Positions 54,167 to 63,500 of a stretch of 64,000 bases of DNA are shown piece after piece. This DNA comes from Roseovarius faecimaris (GTDB lineage Bacteria > Pseudomonadota > Alphaproteobacteria > Rhodobacterales > Rhodobacteraceae). The stretch lies in the NCBI RefSeq assembly GCF_009762325.1, contig NZ_CP034348.1:3168501-3232500 (forward strand), read 5' to 3'. The position numbers and the translations under genes were made by a program. Within the stretch, counting starts at the first letter, position 1. Each line of letters starts with the position of its first letter. Below the pieces are notes generated by a model, which searched no databases, was not told the origin of the DNA, and saw only the letters and a program-made list of their open reading frames with translations.

Positions 54167-55339
54167 TCAGAGCTTGCGGAAACTTCCACCATATCTGCCC
54201 GCCTTCGTCGCTGCAGGGAAAGCCCCCTCATCGCAATAGCGCTGGTGGCACCGCTCAAGCGCCTTGCTGTCCAGCACCACGCCCAGCCCCGGGCCGTCCG
54301 GCACCGAGACAGCCCCCGATTTCGGCACAAAAGGTCCGCCCTCGATCACATCATCCGCATACCAGCGAAAAAGGGTCTGCGACGCCCCGCGCACTGGCTC
54401 CAACGCCGCCGAGACCTGAAGATAAGCCGCACTGGCGATACCCGTCTCGCCGGAATGAAAACGAAATCCCACATCGAACCGCTCACAGGCGGCGATAAAC
54501 GCGACCGTATTGGCGATGCCTCCAAGCTCATTAAGATTGGTCACAATCGCGTCCGGAGCGCCCAAGGCCACGGCTTTGCGCAGATCGATCCTATGTGCCG
54601 AAAAGCTGGCTGGCGTCATCGCACGCAGCGCCGCCATTTCCTCGTAGCTTTCAACCGGTTCCTCGTACCAGGCCACATCATAGGGCTGCAATGCGAGGAT
54701 CGCCTGCCTCGCCGAGGGAAGCGTCCAGCCGCCATTGGCATCCAGTCTCAACTCGCGGTCTCCAATCGCCGCTCTGATCTCCCGGACCATCTCCACCTCG
54801 GTGGCAAGATCAACGGTGGCAAGCTTGCCTTCGAATATCCGGGCATCGTGCTGTTCGATCATCTCGGCGCAAAACCGGGCAATCTCCAGCGGCGTACTCT
54901 CACCTGGATGCGTCGGCCCCGGTTCACGGAACGAGAAGTATTCGGTCAGAGCCACGTGGTCACGGGCCTTGCCCCCCAACAAATGCCAGAGCGGCACGCC
55001 TTCGGTCTTGCCGCGCGCATCCCACATGGCCATCTCGATCCCGCCAAACGCGCGGCGCAATCCTGGCAGATTGGCCCAGGCGCTGTATTCCATATCGGGA
55101 ACAACCCGCCGTCGCGCGTCCTGAATGAGGCGGATATCGAGCCCGATCAGCGCCTCCCCCATCACCTCGACGTCCCGCACGCGATCACCATCTGCACATT
55201 CACCGAGACCAACGACCCCGTCTTCTGTCCGAAGCTGGATCACCGTCTTGGTAAGCGATGCGATACTGCCATAGCTAAAGCGATAGGGGGCAACGAAGGG
55301 GATATTGACCGCTGTGGCCGAAATGGACCGGATCTTCAT
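54167..55339 (-). CDS. enolase-superfamily (mandelate racemase/muconate lactonizing) enzyme
   Basis: A 390-residue enolase-superfamily protein: a capping domain to about residue 125, then a TIM barrel. Metal ligands Asp (RLDANGGW) and Glu (AWYEEPVES) are clear, and a catalytic-type His lies in RFHSGETGIASAAYLQV, as in glucarate dehydratase relatives. By hand alignment, the usual KxK reads E-G-K (IFEGKLA), and the Asp that pairs with the catalytic His appears as Asn (IVTNLNE). These changes mean that the reaction cannot be predicted. It is divergent from a Tat-type protein gene. Likely an acid-sugar dehydratase or epimerase relative. Confidence 0.8.
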   Translation of the reverse strand: MKIRSISATAVNIPFVAPYRFSYGSIASLTKTVIQLRTEDGVVGLGECADGDRVRDVEVMGEALIGLDIRLIQDARRRVVPDMEYSAWANLPGLRRAFGGIEMAMWDARGKTEGVPLWHLLGGKARDHVALTEYFSFREPGPTHPGESTPLEIARFCAEMIEQHDARIFEGKLATVDLATEVEMVREIRAAIGDRELRLDANGGWTLPSARQAILALQPYDVAWYEEPVESYEEMAALRAMTPASFSAHRIDLRKAVALGAPDAIVTNLNELGGIANTVAFIAACERFDVGFRFHSGETGIASAAYLQVSAALEPVRGASQTLFRWYADDVIEGGPFVPKSGAVSVPDGPGLGVVLDSKALERCHQRYCDEGAFPAATKAGRYGGSFRKL

Positions 55340-55462
55340 ACGTGCGCTCCTGCGAAGGCTACCGGAACTCTAAAGGTTTTTCGCAGTGTCGGTATCCCCG
55401 AAATACACGGTATTTATTGCGAACGGCTCGCAATTCCCCATGTGCCTCCCCATATGTCTGTC

Positions 55463-55963
55463 ATGAACAGACGTGACTTTGCAAAATCCCTCGCCGCGCT
55501 TGGCCTTGTACCGGCCCTGCCCGCGATACCCACCGCCACCGCTGCTCCGGCAGCGGGCTTTTCGGCATATATGTACGGGCTTGGCGCCCATCTGGCGCGC
55601 AGCAGCGGCGGATGCTCGGCGGGGGTGCTGGCACGAAAGCTGCGGCTCACACCCGAAGCGGCGGAGGCGATGCAGGCGCAGCTTCTGCGCAACGGGGTGG
55701 TCCGGGCGCCGGGCGCGGGCGGATTTGCGGCGGCGGCACAGCCCTATATGCAAAGCGTATCTGCGGCGACCATGTCAGCGGTCGAAACCGCGAAATCGCT
55801 TCAAAAACATGCGTTGGACGCCTCGGGTGGTCCAACAGGTCACACCGCCCCCGAAAGATCCGTCACCCCAGAGCAAGACGCGTCAGAAGCTCAGTCATCG
55901 TGTGCCGATCAGCCTCGGGAATCTCAGCCATACGTGACTGAAACAAAGTCGCCTGAGAGCTGA
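55463..55963 (+). CDS. Tat-type secreted protein of unknown function
   Basis: A 166-residue protein. The N-terminus MNRRDFAKSLAALGLVPALPAIPTATAAPAAG is a twin-arginine signal peptide (RRDFAK) with cleavage expected after TATAAP or so. The mature region is Ala-rich and helical, with GLGAHLARSSGGCSAGVLARKLRLTPEAAEAMQAQLLRNGVV, followed by a low-complexity polar tail. I do not recognise a family. The last 101 bases overlap the hisG 3' end on the opposite strand. ATG 55454 (MSVMNRRDF) is an alternative start. It is divergent from the enolase-superfamily gene. Confidence 0.65.
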   Translation: MNRRDFAKSLAALGLVPALPAIPTATAAPAAGFSAYMYGLGAHLARSSGGCSAGVLARKLRLTPEAAEAMQAQLLRNGVVRAPGAGGFAAAAQPYMQSVSAATMSAVETAKSLQKHALDASGGPTGHTAPERSVTPEQDASEAQSSCADQPRESQPYVTETKSPES

Positions 55964-56558
55964 GGATCAGCCCGTCATCGAGCACCTTCAGATGATTGGC
56001 GCGCAGGGTGTCCCCCGTTGAGGTGATATCGGCAATCGCCTCCGCGGTCTCGTTCTTAACAGTGCCTTCGGTCGCGCCCTGACTATCGACAAGCTGATAA
56101 TCCGCCACGCCGTTCAAACGCAGGAACTCGCGCACAAGGCGGTGATACTTGGTTGCGATCCTAAGCCGGAAACCATGCCGTTCACGGAATGCGGCAGCCA
56201 CCGCATCAAGATCATCGAGTGTGCTGACATCGACCCAGGCTTGCGGCACCGCGAGGATCAGATCGGCCTGACCAAAACCCAATGGCTCCAGTTCCGTCAC
56301 CCGGTTTTGCCAGCCTGCAAGCTTTTCACGAACAAGATCTGTTCCGGTGACGCCAAGGTGAATGCGCCCCGCCGCCAGTTCCCGCGGAATTTCCCCTGCT
56401 GAAAGCAGGATCAACTCGACGTTTTCTATACCGTCCACGGCGCCAGCATATTCGCGGTCTGACCCGGAACGGCCAAGCGCGATACCCCGCTGGCCAAACC
56501 AGTCGAAGCTTTTTTCCATCAGTCGGCCCTTGGACGGTACGCCCAGCTTGATGCTCAT
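55863..56558 (-). CDS. hisG: ATP phosphoribosyltransferase, short form catalytic subunit
   Basis: A 231-residue short-form HisG, which lacks the C-terminal regulatory domain and needs HisZ. Conserved text: GVPSKGRLMEKSFDWF, AGEIPRELAAGRIHLGVTGTDLVRE and ATKYHRLVREFL, with the PRPP loop VDSQGATEGTVKNETAEAIADI. It catalyses the first step of histidine synthesis, ATP plus PRPP. Its start overlaps hisZ by four bases. Its end overlaps the convergent Tat-type gene. Confidence 0.95.
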   Translation of the reverse strand: MSIKLGVPSKGRLMEKSFDWFGQRGIALGRSGSDREYAGAVDGIENVELILLSAGEIPRELAAGRIHLGVTGTDLVREKLAGWQNRVTELEPLGFGQADLILAVPQAWVDVSTLDDLDAVAAAFRERHGFRLRIATKYHRLVREFLRLNGVADYQLVDSQGATEGTVKNETAEAIADITSTGDTLRANHLKVLDDGLILSSQATLFQSRMAEIPEADRHTMTELLTRLALG

Positions 56559-57640
56559 GCCACGCCCCCCAATGCCAGCACCAGCCCCGGACGGATCACG
56601 CCGCCCACAGCCGGGATCTCGCGGCCCTGGCCCAAGCGACGCGTCAACGCATCATAGCGCCCGCCGGTGGCAACAGGCGGCAGATCCGGACGCGCCTCGG
56701 CGGTAAAGCCAAATACGAACCCGTCATAATATTCCATTTGAGTGCGGCCATAGGAGGCCTCGAACTCAAGCGCAGCCACATCGATCCCGCGCGCATCGAG
56801 AGCACCAAGCCGCGCCGCGAAGCGTTCGACAGCGATACCAATGGCGGGCATGTCCACCGCAATATCGCGCAGCCGCTCCAGCGCGTCATCGCTGTTCCCG
56901 CGGACCGCGAGGATCGCATCGATCACGTCGACCTCACCTTCCGAAAGCGGCGGGGCGCTGCGGTCTTCCTGCAGCGCGTCGATACGCGCGGCGATCTCGG
57001 CGGCACTTCGCAACCCGATCAGAGGTGTCGCCCCTGCCATGGGATCGGCCTCTTCCAGCAGCGCCAGACGCGCCTTTGGCCAGGGCGCGCGACCGGAAAA
57101 CCTCTCGATCAGCGCGCGAAACCGGCGCGGCCGCCAGATATGGCGCATCAGCGCGCGCTTGCGCCGCTCTGTTGTTTGCAACCCCGCCACAGCCGCAGTG
57201 AGGATCCCGATATCCCCCGTTGCGGCGCGCAGGCCAAGCGGCTTCAGAATATCATGGATCAGGGCGAACACCTCGGCATCCGCCGCATCCGGCGCCTCAC
57301 GCTCGAATATCTCATAGCCGACTTGCAGGTACTCGTTCTTGCGTTCCGGATCATCCTCCTGTCGGCGAAAGACCTCTCCGGCATAGGTGTAGCGCGCAGG
57401 CTCTGCCCCATGTTCCATATGCATCTGCACCACGGGCACGGTGAAGTCGGGGCGCAGCATCTGCTCGCCGCGCAGCGCGTCAGAGGTGACATAGGCGCGC
57501 GCGCGGATATCCTCACCGTAAAGATCGAGCAGAACCTCGGCAGGCTGGAGCACAGCGGTTTCCACCACTTGCGCGCCTTGCGCTTCAAAAAGGTCGCGCA
57601 GCCGCGCGGCCTCGGCCCGGATCGCGGCGCGCTCTGGCAT
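56555..57640 (-). CDS. hisZ: ATP phosphoribosyltransferase regulatory subunit
   Basis: A 361-residue HisZ, a HisRS paralog that regulates short HisG. MLRPDFTVPVVQMHMEHG and RYTYAGEVFRRQEDDPERKNEYLQVGYEIFE correspond to motif 2 of class II synthetases, and YYDGFVFGFTAEARPDLPPVATGGRYDALTRRLG to motif 3, but residues for aminoacylation are altered. Its start shares one base with the hisS stop. The order hisS-hisZ-hisG is common in alphaproteobacteria. Confidence 0.94.
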   Translation of the reverse strand: MPERAAIRAEAARLRDLFEAQGAQVVETAVLQPAEVLLDLYGEDIRARAYVTSDALRGEQMLRPDFTVPVVQMHMEHGAEPARYTYAGEVFRRQEDDPERKNEYLQVGYEIFEREAPDAADAEVFALIHDILKPLGLRAATGDIGILTAAVAGLQTTERRKRALMRHIWRPRRFRALIERFSGRAPWPKARLALLEEADPMAGATPLIGLRSAAEIAARIDALQEDRSAPPLSEGEVDVIDAILAVRGNSDDALERLRDIAVDMPAIGIAVERFAARLGALDARGIDVAALEFEASYGRTQMEYYDGFVFGFTAEARPDLPPVATGGRYDALTRRLGQGREIPAVGGVIRPGLVLALGGVA

Positions 57641-59112
57641 CAGCCCTGACCGTCCAGAATCTCGCGCACCTTCGCGACAAGCTGATCACGTGGCACTTCG
57701 AACTGGCTCGGGCGCTCTTTCCATTCCTCCAGCGTGGCGTTCTCGGCGATCTGCGCGCCAAGGATCAGATCCTTGATCTGGACTACGCCATTTGCCTTTT
57801 CCTCGGCCCCTTCGATCACTGCGACGGGGCTGCCGCGCTTGTCGGCATATTTGAGCTGGTTACCGAAGTTCTTGGGATTGCCCAGATAGACCTCGGCGCG
57901 GATACCTGTGCTGCGCAGCTCGGCCACCATCGCCTGATAATCGGCCATGCGGTCACGGTCCATCACGGTAACGACGACAGGGCCCTGGGTGCTGCCACCG
58001 ACACGGCCCTTTTCGCGCAGAGCCGCCAGCAGCCGATCCACACCGATGGACACGCCCGTGGCCGGCACGGCCTGCCCGGTGAAGCGCTTGACCAGATCGT
58101 CATAGCGCCCGCCACCCGCGACCGAACCGAACTGCCGCTTGCGGCCTTTCTCGTCGAGAATATCGAAGGTCAGTTCGGCCTCGAACACGGGGCCGGTGTA
58201 ATACCCAAGACCGCGCACGACCGACGGGTCGATCTCGATCCGGTCGGGGCCATAGCCTTGTGCGGCCAGAAGACCCGCGATCGTTTCAAGCTCCTGCACA
58301 CCTTCGGCACCGATGCTACTCTCGCCGATCGCGCTTCGAAGATTGGCAAGTGTCGTTTGGGCATCCGCACCTTTTGACGTAAGAAACGCCAGAACCGGGC
58401 CTGCCTGATCTTCGCTCAGCCCGACCCCATCGATGTAAGCGCCCGACGCATCCAGCCGTCCCTTACCGAGAAGCTCTCGCACCCCGGCCTCGCCCACCTT
58501 GTCGAACTTGTCGATGGTGCGCAGAACCGCATCGCGCTCTGCATTGTCATTCAGCCCCATCGTCTCAAGCACACCGTTCAGCACCTTGCGGTTATTGACC
58601 CGCACGAGGTAGTCGCCGCGCGGAATACCCACGGCCTCCAGCGTGTCGGCCAGCATCGCACAAATCTCGGCATCCGCTGCCGGAGAGGCCGTGCCAACCG
58701 TGTCGGCATCGCATTGGTAGAACTGGCGAAAGCGCCCTGGCCCGGGCTTTTCATTTCGCCAGACGGGACCCATCGCATAACGGCGATAGGGCGTGGGCAG
58801 GTCGTTGCGGTGTTGCGCATAGACACGGGCCAGCGGCGCGGTCAGGTCATAGCGCAGCGCCAGCCAGTCACCCTCGTCCTCCTGCCAGGCAAATACACCC
58901 TCATTGGGCCGGTCCACATCCGGAAGGAACTTGCCCAGTGCCTCGACCGTCTCGACCGCCGAACTTTCCAGCGCGTCAAACCCGTAGCGATGATAGACCT
59001 CGGCAATGGATGCAAGCATCTCGGCGCGTTCGGTGACGTCGCGGCCGAAATAATCGCGGAAGCCTTTGGGCGTTTCGGCCTTGGGGCGCGGGGTTTTCTT
59101 GGGTTTGGCCAT
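57640..59112 (-). CDS. hisS: histidyl-tRNA synthetase
   Basis: A 490-residue HisRS. Class II motifs: motif 1 around [22 protein letters not shown], motif 2 in [32 protein letters not shown], and histidine loop [13 protein letters not shown], followed by [33 protein letters not shown]-terminal anticodon-binding domain follows from about residue 395. ATG 59112 starts [21 protein letters not shown]; a longer frame extends back but has no similarity. Upstream and divergent is slyX. Confidence 0.96.
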   Translation of the reverse strand: MAKPKKTPRPKAETPKGFRDYFGRDVTERAEMLASIAEVYHRYGFDALESSAVETVEALGKFLPDVDRPNEGVFAWQEDEGDWLALRYDLTAPLARVYAQHRNDLPTPYRRYAMGPVWRNEKPGPGRFRQFYQCDADTVGTASPAADAEICAMLADTLEAVGIPRGDYLVRVNNRKVLNGVLETMGLNDNAERDAVLRTIDKFDKVGEAGVRELLGKGRLDASGAYIDGVGLSEDQAGPVLAFLTSKGADAQTTLANLRSAIGESSIGAEGVQELETIAGLLAAQGYGPDRIEIDPSVVRGLGYYTGPVFEAELTFDILDEKGRKRQFGSVAGGGRYDDLVKRFTGQAVPATGVSIGVDRLLAALREKGRVGGSTQGPVVVTVMDRDRMADYQAMVAELRSTGIRAEVYLGNPKNFGNQLKYADKRGSPVAVIEGAEEKANGVVQIKDLILGAQIAENATLEEWKERPSQFEVPRDQLVAKVREILDGQG

Positions 59113-59223
59113 GACAGGCGTCCTTGAGGCAGGTTTCGCCGCGCGGTCTAGCGGATGGGGCAGGCAGGAGCAAGCGCCGGCACCCGATTGACGGCCCTCG
59201 CGGATATGCCTAGACCGGACGGC

Positions 59224-59418
59224 ATGAGCAAAACCGAGGAAACCCTGGCCCATCTCATCCGCACGGTGGACGAGCTATCGGACGTGGTGGCCGCACAGCA
59301 ACGCGAGATCGACGTGCTGACCCGGCGCGTGGCCATGCTGATGCAACGCGAAGCAGAACGCGAGGCGGACGGGTCCGGAGGTGTGGTGCTCGGGGATGAG
59401 CGGCCGCCGCATTACTGA
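59224..59418 (+). CDS. slyX: SlyX family protein
   Basis: A 64-residue SlyX protein. The N-terminal helix is a short coiled coil ([36 protein letters not shown]) and the C-terminus ends in the family's PPHY. The function of SlyX is unknown. ATG 59224 fits the family length. The gene is divergent from hisS and convergent with the lipoprotein gene, ending five bases before it. Confidence 0.88.
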   Translation: MSKTEETLAHLIRTVDELSDVVAAQQREIDVLTRRVAMLMQREAEREADGSGGVVLGDERPPHY

Positions 59419-59423
59419 AATAC

Positions 59424-60443
59424 CTAGCCGCCCTTGATATCGGTCGCGACCATCTCGCCATCATGCAAAAGCAGGTTCTTCCAGCGCGAGTTGCTGCCAA
59501 AACGCTCATAGATGCTCACGAATACCGTGTTGTTTTCCAGGCGCGCCAGCTTGGCCCCGCAGGGTTTCTTGCGCGGCACGCCGCAGATGCGGGATTTCAG
59601 CTTGTCATACGCCTTGTCCGTATCGCTATAGGGCTGCACCTCGGCAGGCAGGCCATAACGGAGCTGTTCATGCATGGCGACGGACCCGAACATGGCAAGC
59701 GAGGCCGTGAACTGCCGCGCGCACCCATCGGCAAAGCCGGTTATGAAAAAACTGTGCGGCGCGGTGTTGCCGGGATCGCCATCATAAATCTTATGCCGGG
59801 GGCGGCTCTCGGGGAATTGCGCCACCTTCTTGCCCATCTGGCTTTTGCTCAGCCCGCAGATGCGCGCCACTTTGCCATAGGGCAGGACAGTGCCCGGAGC
59901 GATCTCGCTCACCGCCGCAACATCGGGCTTGGCCGCTCCGCCGAAGAGGTTGAAACCTTTGCGTTTTGCATCTGCGGCAGGCTCTGACGGTGGAGACAAG
60001 CTGGCCGTCTCAACCTGTGCGGGTTCATCGCCAGGCATGGCCAGCGCGAGGTTGGCAGAGGGTGTTTCTGTTGTTGGCTCCACCGGAGTGGTATCAGCAG
60101 CAGGGGCCGCACGGGTGAAAAACGCGAAAAGACCGGATTTCTGAGGCTGGGCTGTGGCTGTTGCAGGTTCGGCACTGTCCTCAGTTACGGTGTCTGGGAC
60201 CGCCGCTTCAGAGGGTTGGGCCGCACCCAGAAGCTGCGCAAGCACGTTGGTGTTCTCAGGCCCGGCAGTGGCGGCGATATCCACAGTGGCGGCATCCTCG
60301 GGCAGGTCCTGCTCGGACAGGCGTGGGAAATCGGCGAGCGGATCCCCGCAGCCAACAAGAGCGACACACGCTGACAAACAGATCATGAACCGTGCAGCAA
60401 ACAGGCCCCTATCCCCCCATGGATGGGGCTTGGCATAACGCAT
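59424..60443 (-). CDS. putative lipoprotein with low-complexity linker
   Basis: A 339-residue protein with a lipobox (CVALVGC at about residue 32), so it should be a lipoprotein. Residues 35-170 form a low-complexity Ala/Pro/Thr-rich linker, probably unfolded. The C-terminal 160 residues form a folded Cys-containing domain (KVARICGLSKSQMGKKVAQFP, GCARQFTASLAMFGSVAMHEQLRYGL, RICGVPRKKPCG, WKNLLLHDGEMVATDIKGG). The architecture is recurrent in Rhodobacteraceae as far as I recall, with unknown function. Start ATG 60443; ATG 60386, just before the hydrophobic part, is an alternative. Confidence 0.75.
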   Translation of the reverse strand: MRYAKPHPWGDRGLFAARFMICLSACVALVGCGDPLADFPRLSEQDLPEDAATVDIAATAGPENTNVLAQLLGAAQPSEAAVPDTVTEDSAEPATATAQPQKSGLFAFFTRAAPAADTTPVEPTTETPSANLALAMPGDEPAQVETASLSPPSEPAADAKRKGFNLFGGAAKPDVAAVSEIAPGTVLPYGKVARICGLSKSQMGKKVAQFPESRPRHKIYDGDPGNTAPHSFFITGFADGCARQFTASLAMFGSVAMHEQLRYGLPAEVQPYSDTDKAYDKLKSRICGVPRKKPCGAKLARLENNTVFVSIYERFGSNSRWKNLLLHDGEMVATDIKGG

Positions 60444-60512
60444 GGCGGGGGTCGAGGTCTATAAAATTTGCCCTATTCAGGCGAATAGGCGATGCTTTGC
60501 AGGATCGCAGGT

Positions 60513-63500
60513 TCAGAATTCCTCGACCATGACAACCCCGCCGAGGCTCTTGATTGCGCCTTTAATCTGCGGGTTGACCGGGTAATCGCGCCCGGTATCC
60601 AGCTCGACCTCGCCCGGCAAACTAGGGTCGAGCAGACAGAAGCGGATCGGCCCGCGCCCGCCGGTCTTCACCGATTGCACCGCCCCGTCCAGCACGTTGG
60701 CGACCGAAGGGATGGCCGCCGCGTCATCGACAAAAATTCGCAACCCGGCAGCGCCCGCATCGGCCACAACCGCATCGATCGGTTGCACTGCGCGGCAAAG
60801 CAGTTTGAGCTGCTCGGCCTCCATCGTGGCTTCGGCGGTGATGACGACACGGCTTCCGGTGTCCAGATGGTCGCGAAACTTCTCCAAAGGTTCGGAGAAC
60901 ATCGTCACCTCGTACCCGCCTGTCGTATCGCTGAGCTGCACGAAGGCAAAGCGATTGCCCTTGGCCGATTTGCGCTCCTGTCGTCCGGCCACGACGCCGG
61001 CCATCTTGACAACAACGGCCCCCTTACGGCTGGCTTCCTCGCTGACCTGCTCCAGTGTCAGCACCTGTTTACGTTTGAGCGCCGCCTGGTAGTCATCCAG
61101 CGGATGACCCGACAGATAGAAGCCGACCGCCTTGAACTCTTCGGTGAGCCGCTCGGCAGGCAGCCAGTCTTCCACCGGGCTCAGGCGCGGCTCGGGCAGG
61201 TCATCGCCGGCTTCGCCAAAAAGCGATACCTGGCTGGACGTCTTCTGCTCAAAGATCGCGGCGGAGTAACTGCTGAGCGCCTCGATACTCTCGAACACGC
61301 GGCGGCGGTTGCGGTCGAGCTGATCAAACCCGCCAGCCCGCGCCAGCATCTCCAGCGGGCGCTTGCCGATCTTCTTGAGATCCACACGGCGGGCGAAGTC
61401 GAAAAGCGTGGCGAAGGGTTTATCCTCTCCATCGGCGCGGCGCCCGTCGGTGATCAGCTTCATCGCCTCCACGCCGACATTCTTGAGCGCACCCAGCGCA
61501 TAGTGAAGCGCCCCGTCACGCACCACAAAGGTCGGCTCCGAGCGGTTCACGCAGGGCGGCACCCAGGGCAAATCGAGCGCCTTTTTCACCTCTTCGAAAT
61601 AGACCGCAAGCTTGTCGGTCAGGTGAATATCGCAATTCATCACCCCCGCCATGAATTCGACCGGGTGATTGGTTTTCAGCCAGGCGGTCTGATAGCTGAC
61701 CACGGCGTAGGCGGCGGCGTGGGATTTGTTGAAGCCATAGTTGGCGAACTTGTCGAGAAGGTTCCACACCTCCAGCGCCTTGGCGTCATCAACCCCATTT
61801 TCCTTGGCCCCGGCGATGAACTTTGGCCGCTCGGCATCCATCGCCTCCTGGATCTTCTTGCCCATGGCCCGGCGCAAAAGGTCAGCACCACCAAGTGAGT
61901 AGCCCGCCATTTCCTGCGCGATCTGCATCACCTGTTCCTGATAGACAATGATACCCTGGGTCTCATCCAGAATGTGGTCGATTGAGGCATGCAGCGTGTC
62001 CCGTTCGCTCAGGCCGTTCTTCACCTCGCAGAATTTCGGGATATTCTCCATCGGGCCGGGACGATAGAGCGCCACAAGGGCGATGATGTCCTCGATGCAG
62101 TCGGGCTTCATCCGCTTGAGCGCATCCATCATGCCCGAGCTTTCCACCTGGAACACAGCCACCGTCTGGGCACGGGCGTAAAGCTCATAAGTCTTGGTAT
62201 CGTCAAGCGGGATGGCGTTGATCTGGTTCTCCGCCCCCGGCGCAGGTTCATAAAGTTGGGTGCCATCAGCGGCGATATGCAGATCCCGCCCGCCTGCGTG
62301 GATCTGCTCCATCGCGTTCTGGATCACGGTCAGGGTCTTGAGACCCAGGAAGTCAAACTTCACAAGCCCCGCCTGTTCCACCCATTTCATGTTGAACTGG
62401 GTCGCGGGCATGGTCGAACGCGGATCTTGATAGAGCGGAACGAGCGTATCCAGCGGCCGGTCGCCGATCACCACACCAGCGGCATGGGTGGAGGCGTTCC
62501 TGAGCAACCCTTCCACCTGCATGCCATAGTTCAGCAAACGGTCGACGACCTCTTCGTTGCGGGCTTCTTCCCGCAGCCGTTCCTCTTGTGCCAGCGCCTT
62601 TTCGATCGAAAGCGGTTTGACCCCTTCCACCGGGATCATCTTGCTCAGCCGGTCGACCTGGCCATAGGGCATCTGCAAAACCCGGCCGATATCGCGCACC
62701 GCAGCCTTTGACAGCAGCGCCCCAAAGGTGATGATCTGCGCCACGCGGTCCCGGCCATATTTCTCCTGCACGTAGTCGATCACCTCTTCACGGCGATCCA
62801 TGCAGAAGTCGATGTCAAAGTCAGGCATCGAAACCCGTTCGGGGTTGAGGAAGCGCTCGAACAGGAGTGAATAGCGCAGCGGGTCAAGGTCTGTAATGGT
62901 GAGCGCATAGGCAACGAGGCTACCGGCCCCTGACCCCCGGCCCGGGCCCACGGGAATATCCTGCTCTTTGGCCCATTTGATGAAATCTGCCACGATCAGG
63001 AAATAGCCGGGGAAGCCCATGCCTTCGATGATCTTTAGCTCGAACTCCAGGCGCTCTTCATACTCGGCCACGGGCGCGGCATGCGGTATCACCTCAAGCC
63101 GTGCCTTCAGACCCGCCTCGGCCTGGCGGCGCAACTCCTGCACCTCGTCATCGGCGAACCTGGGAAGGATCGGATCGCGCCGATAGGCCCCGAATGCGCA
63201 GCGGCGGGCAATCTCGACCGTGTTTTCTATGGCTTCTGGCAGATCGGCGAAAAGCGTGGCCATTTCCTGCGGCGACTTGAAGTAATGCTGCGCGGTCAGT
63301 CGGCGACGCGGCTCGGACTGATCCACATACGCCCCTTCTGCGACGCAGATCATTGCATCATGGGCTTCATACATCTCGGCGTTTGGAAAATAGACATCGT
63401 TCGTTGCCACCAAAGGCAAGTCCATCGCATAGGCCATTTCCACCAGGCCCTGTTCGGTGCGCCGCTCCGCCTCGGGCAAACCAGATTCACCGGGATGACG

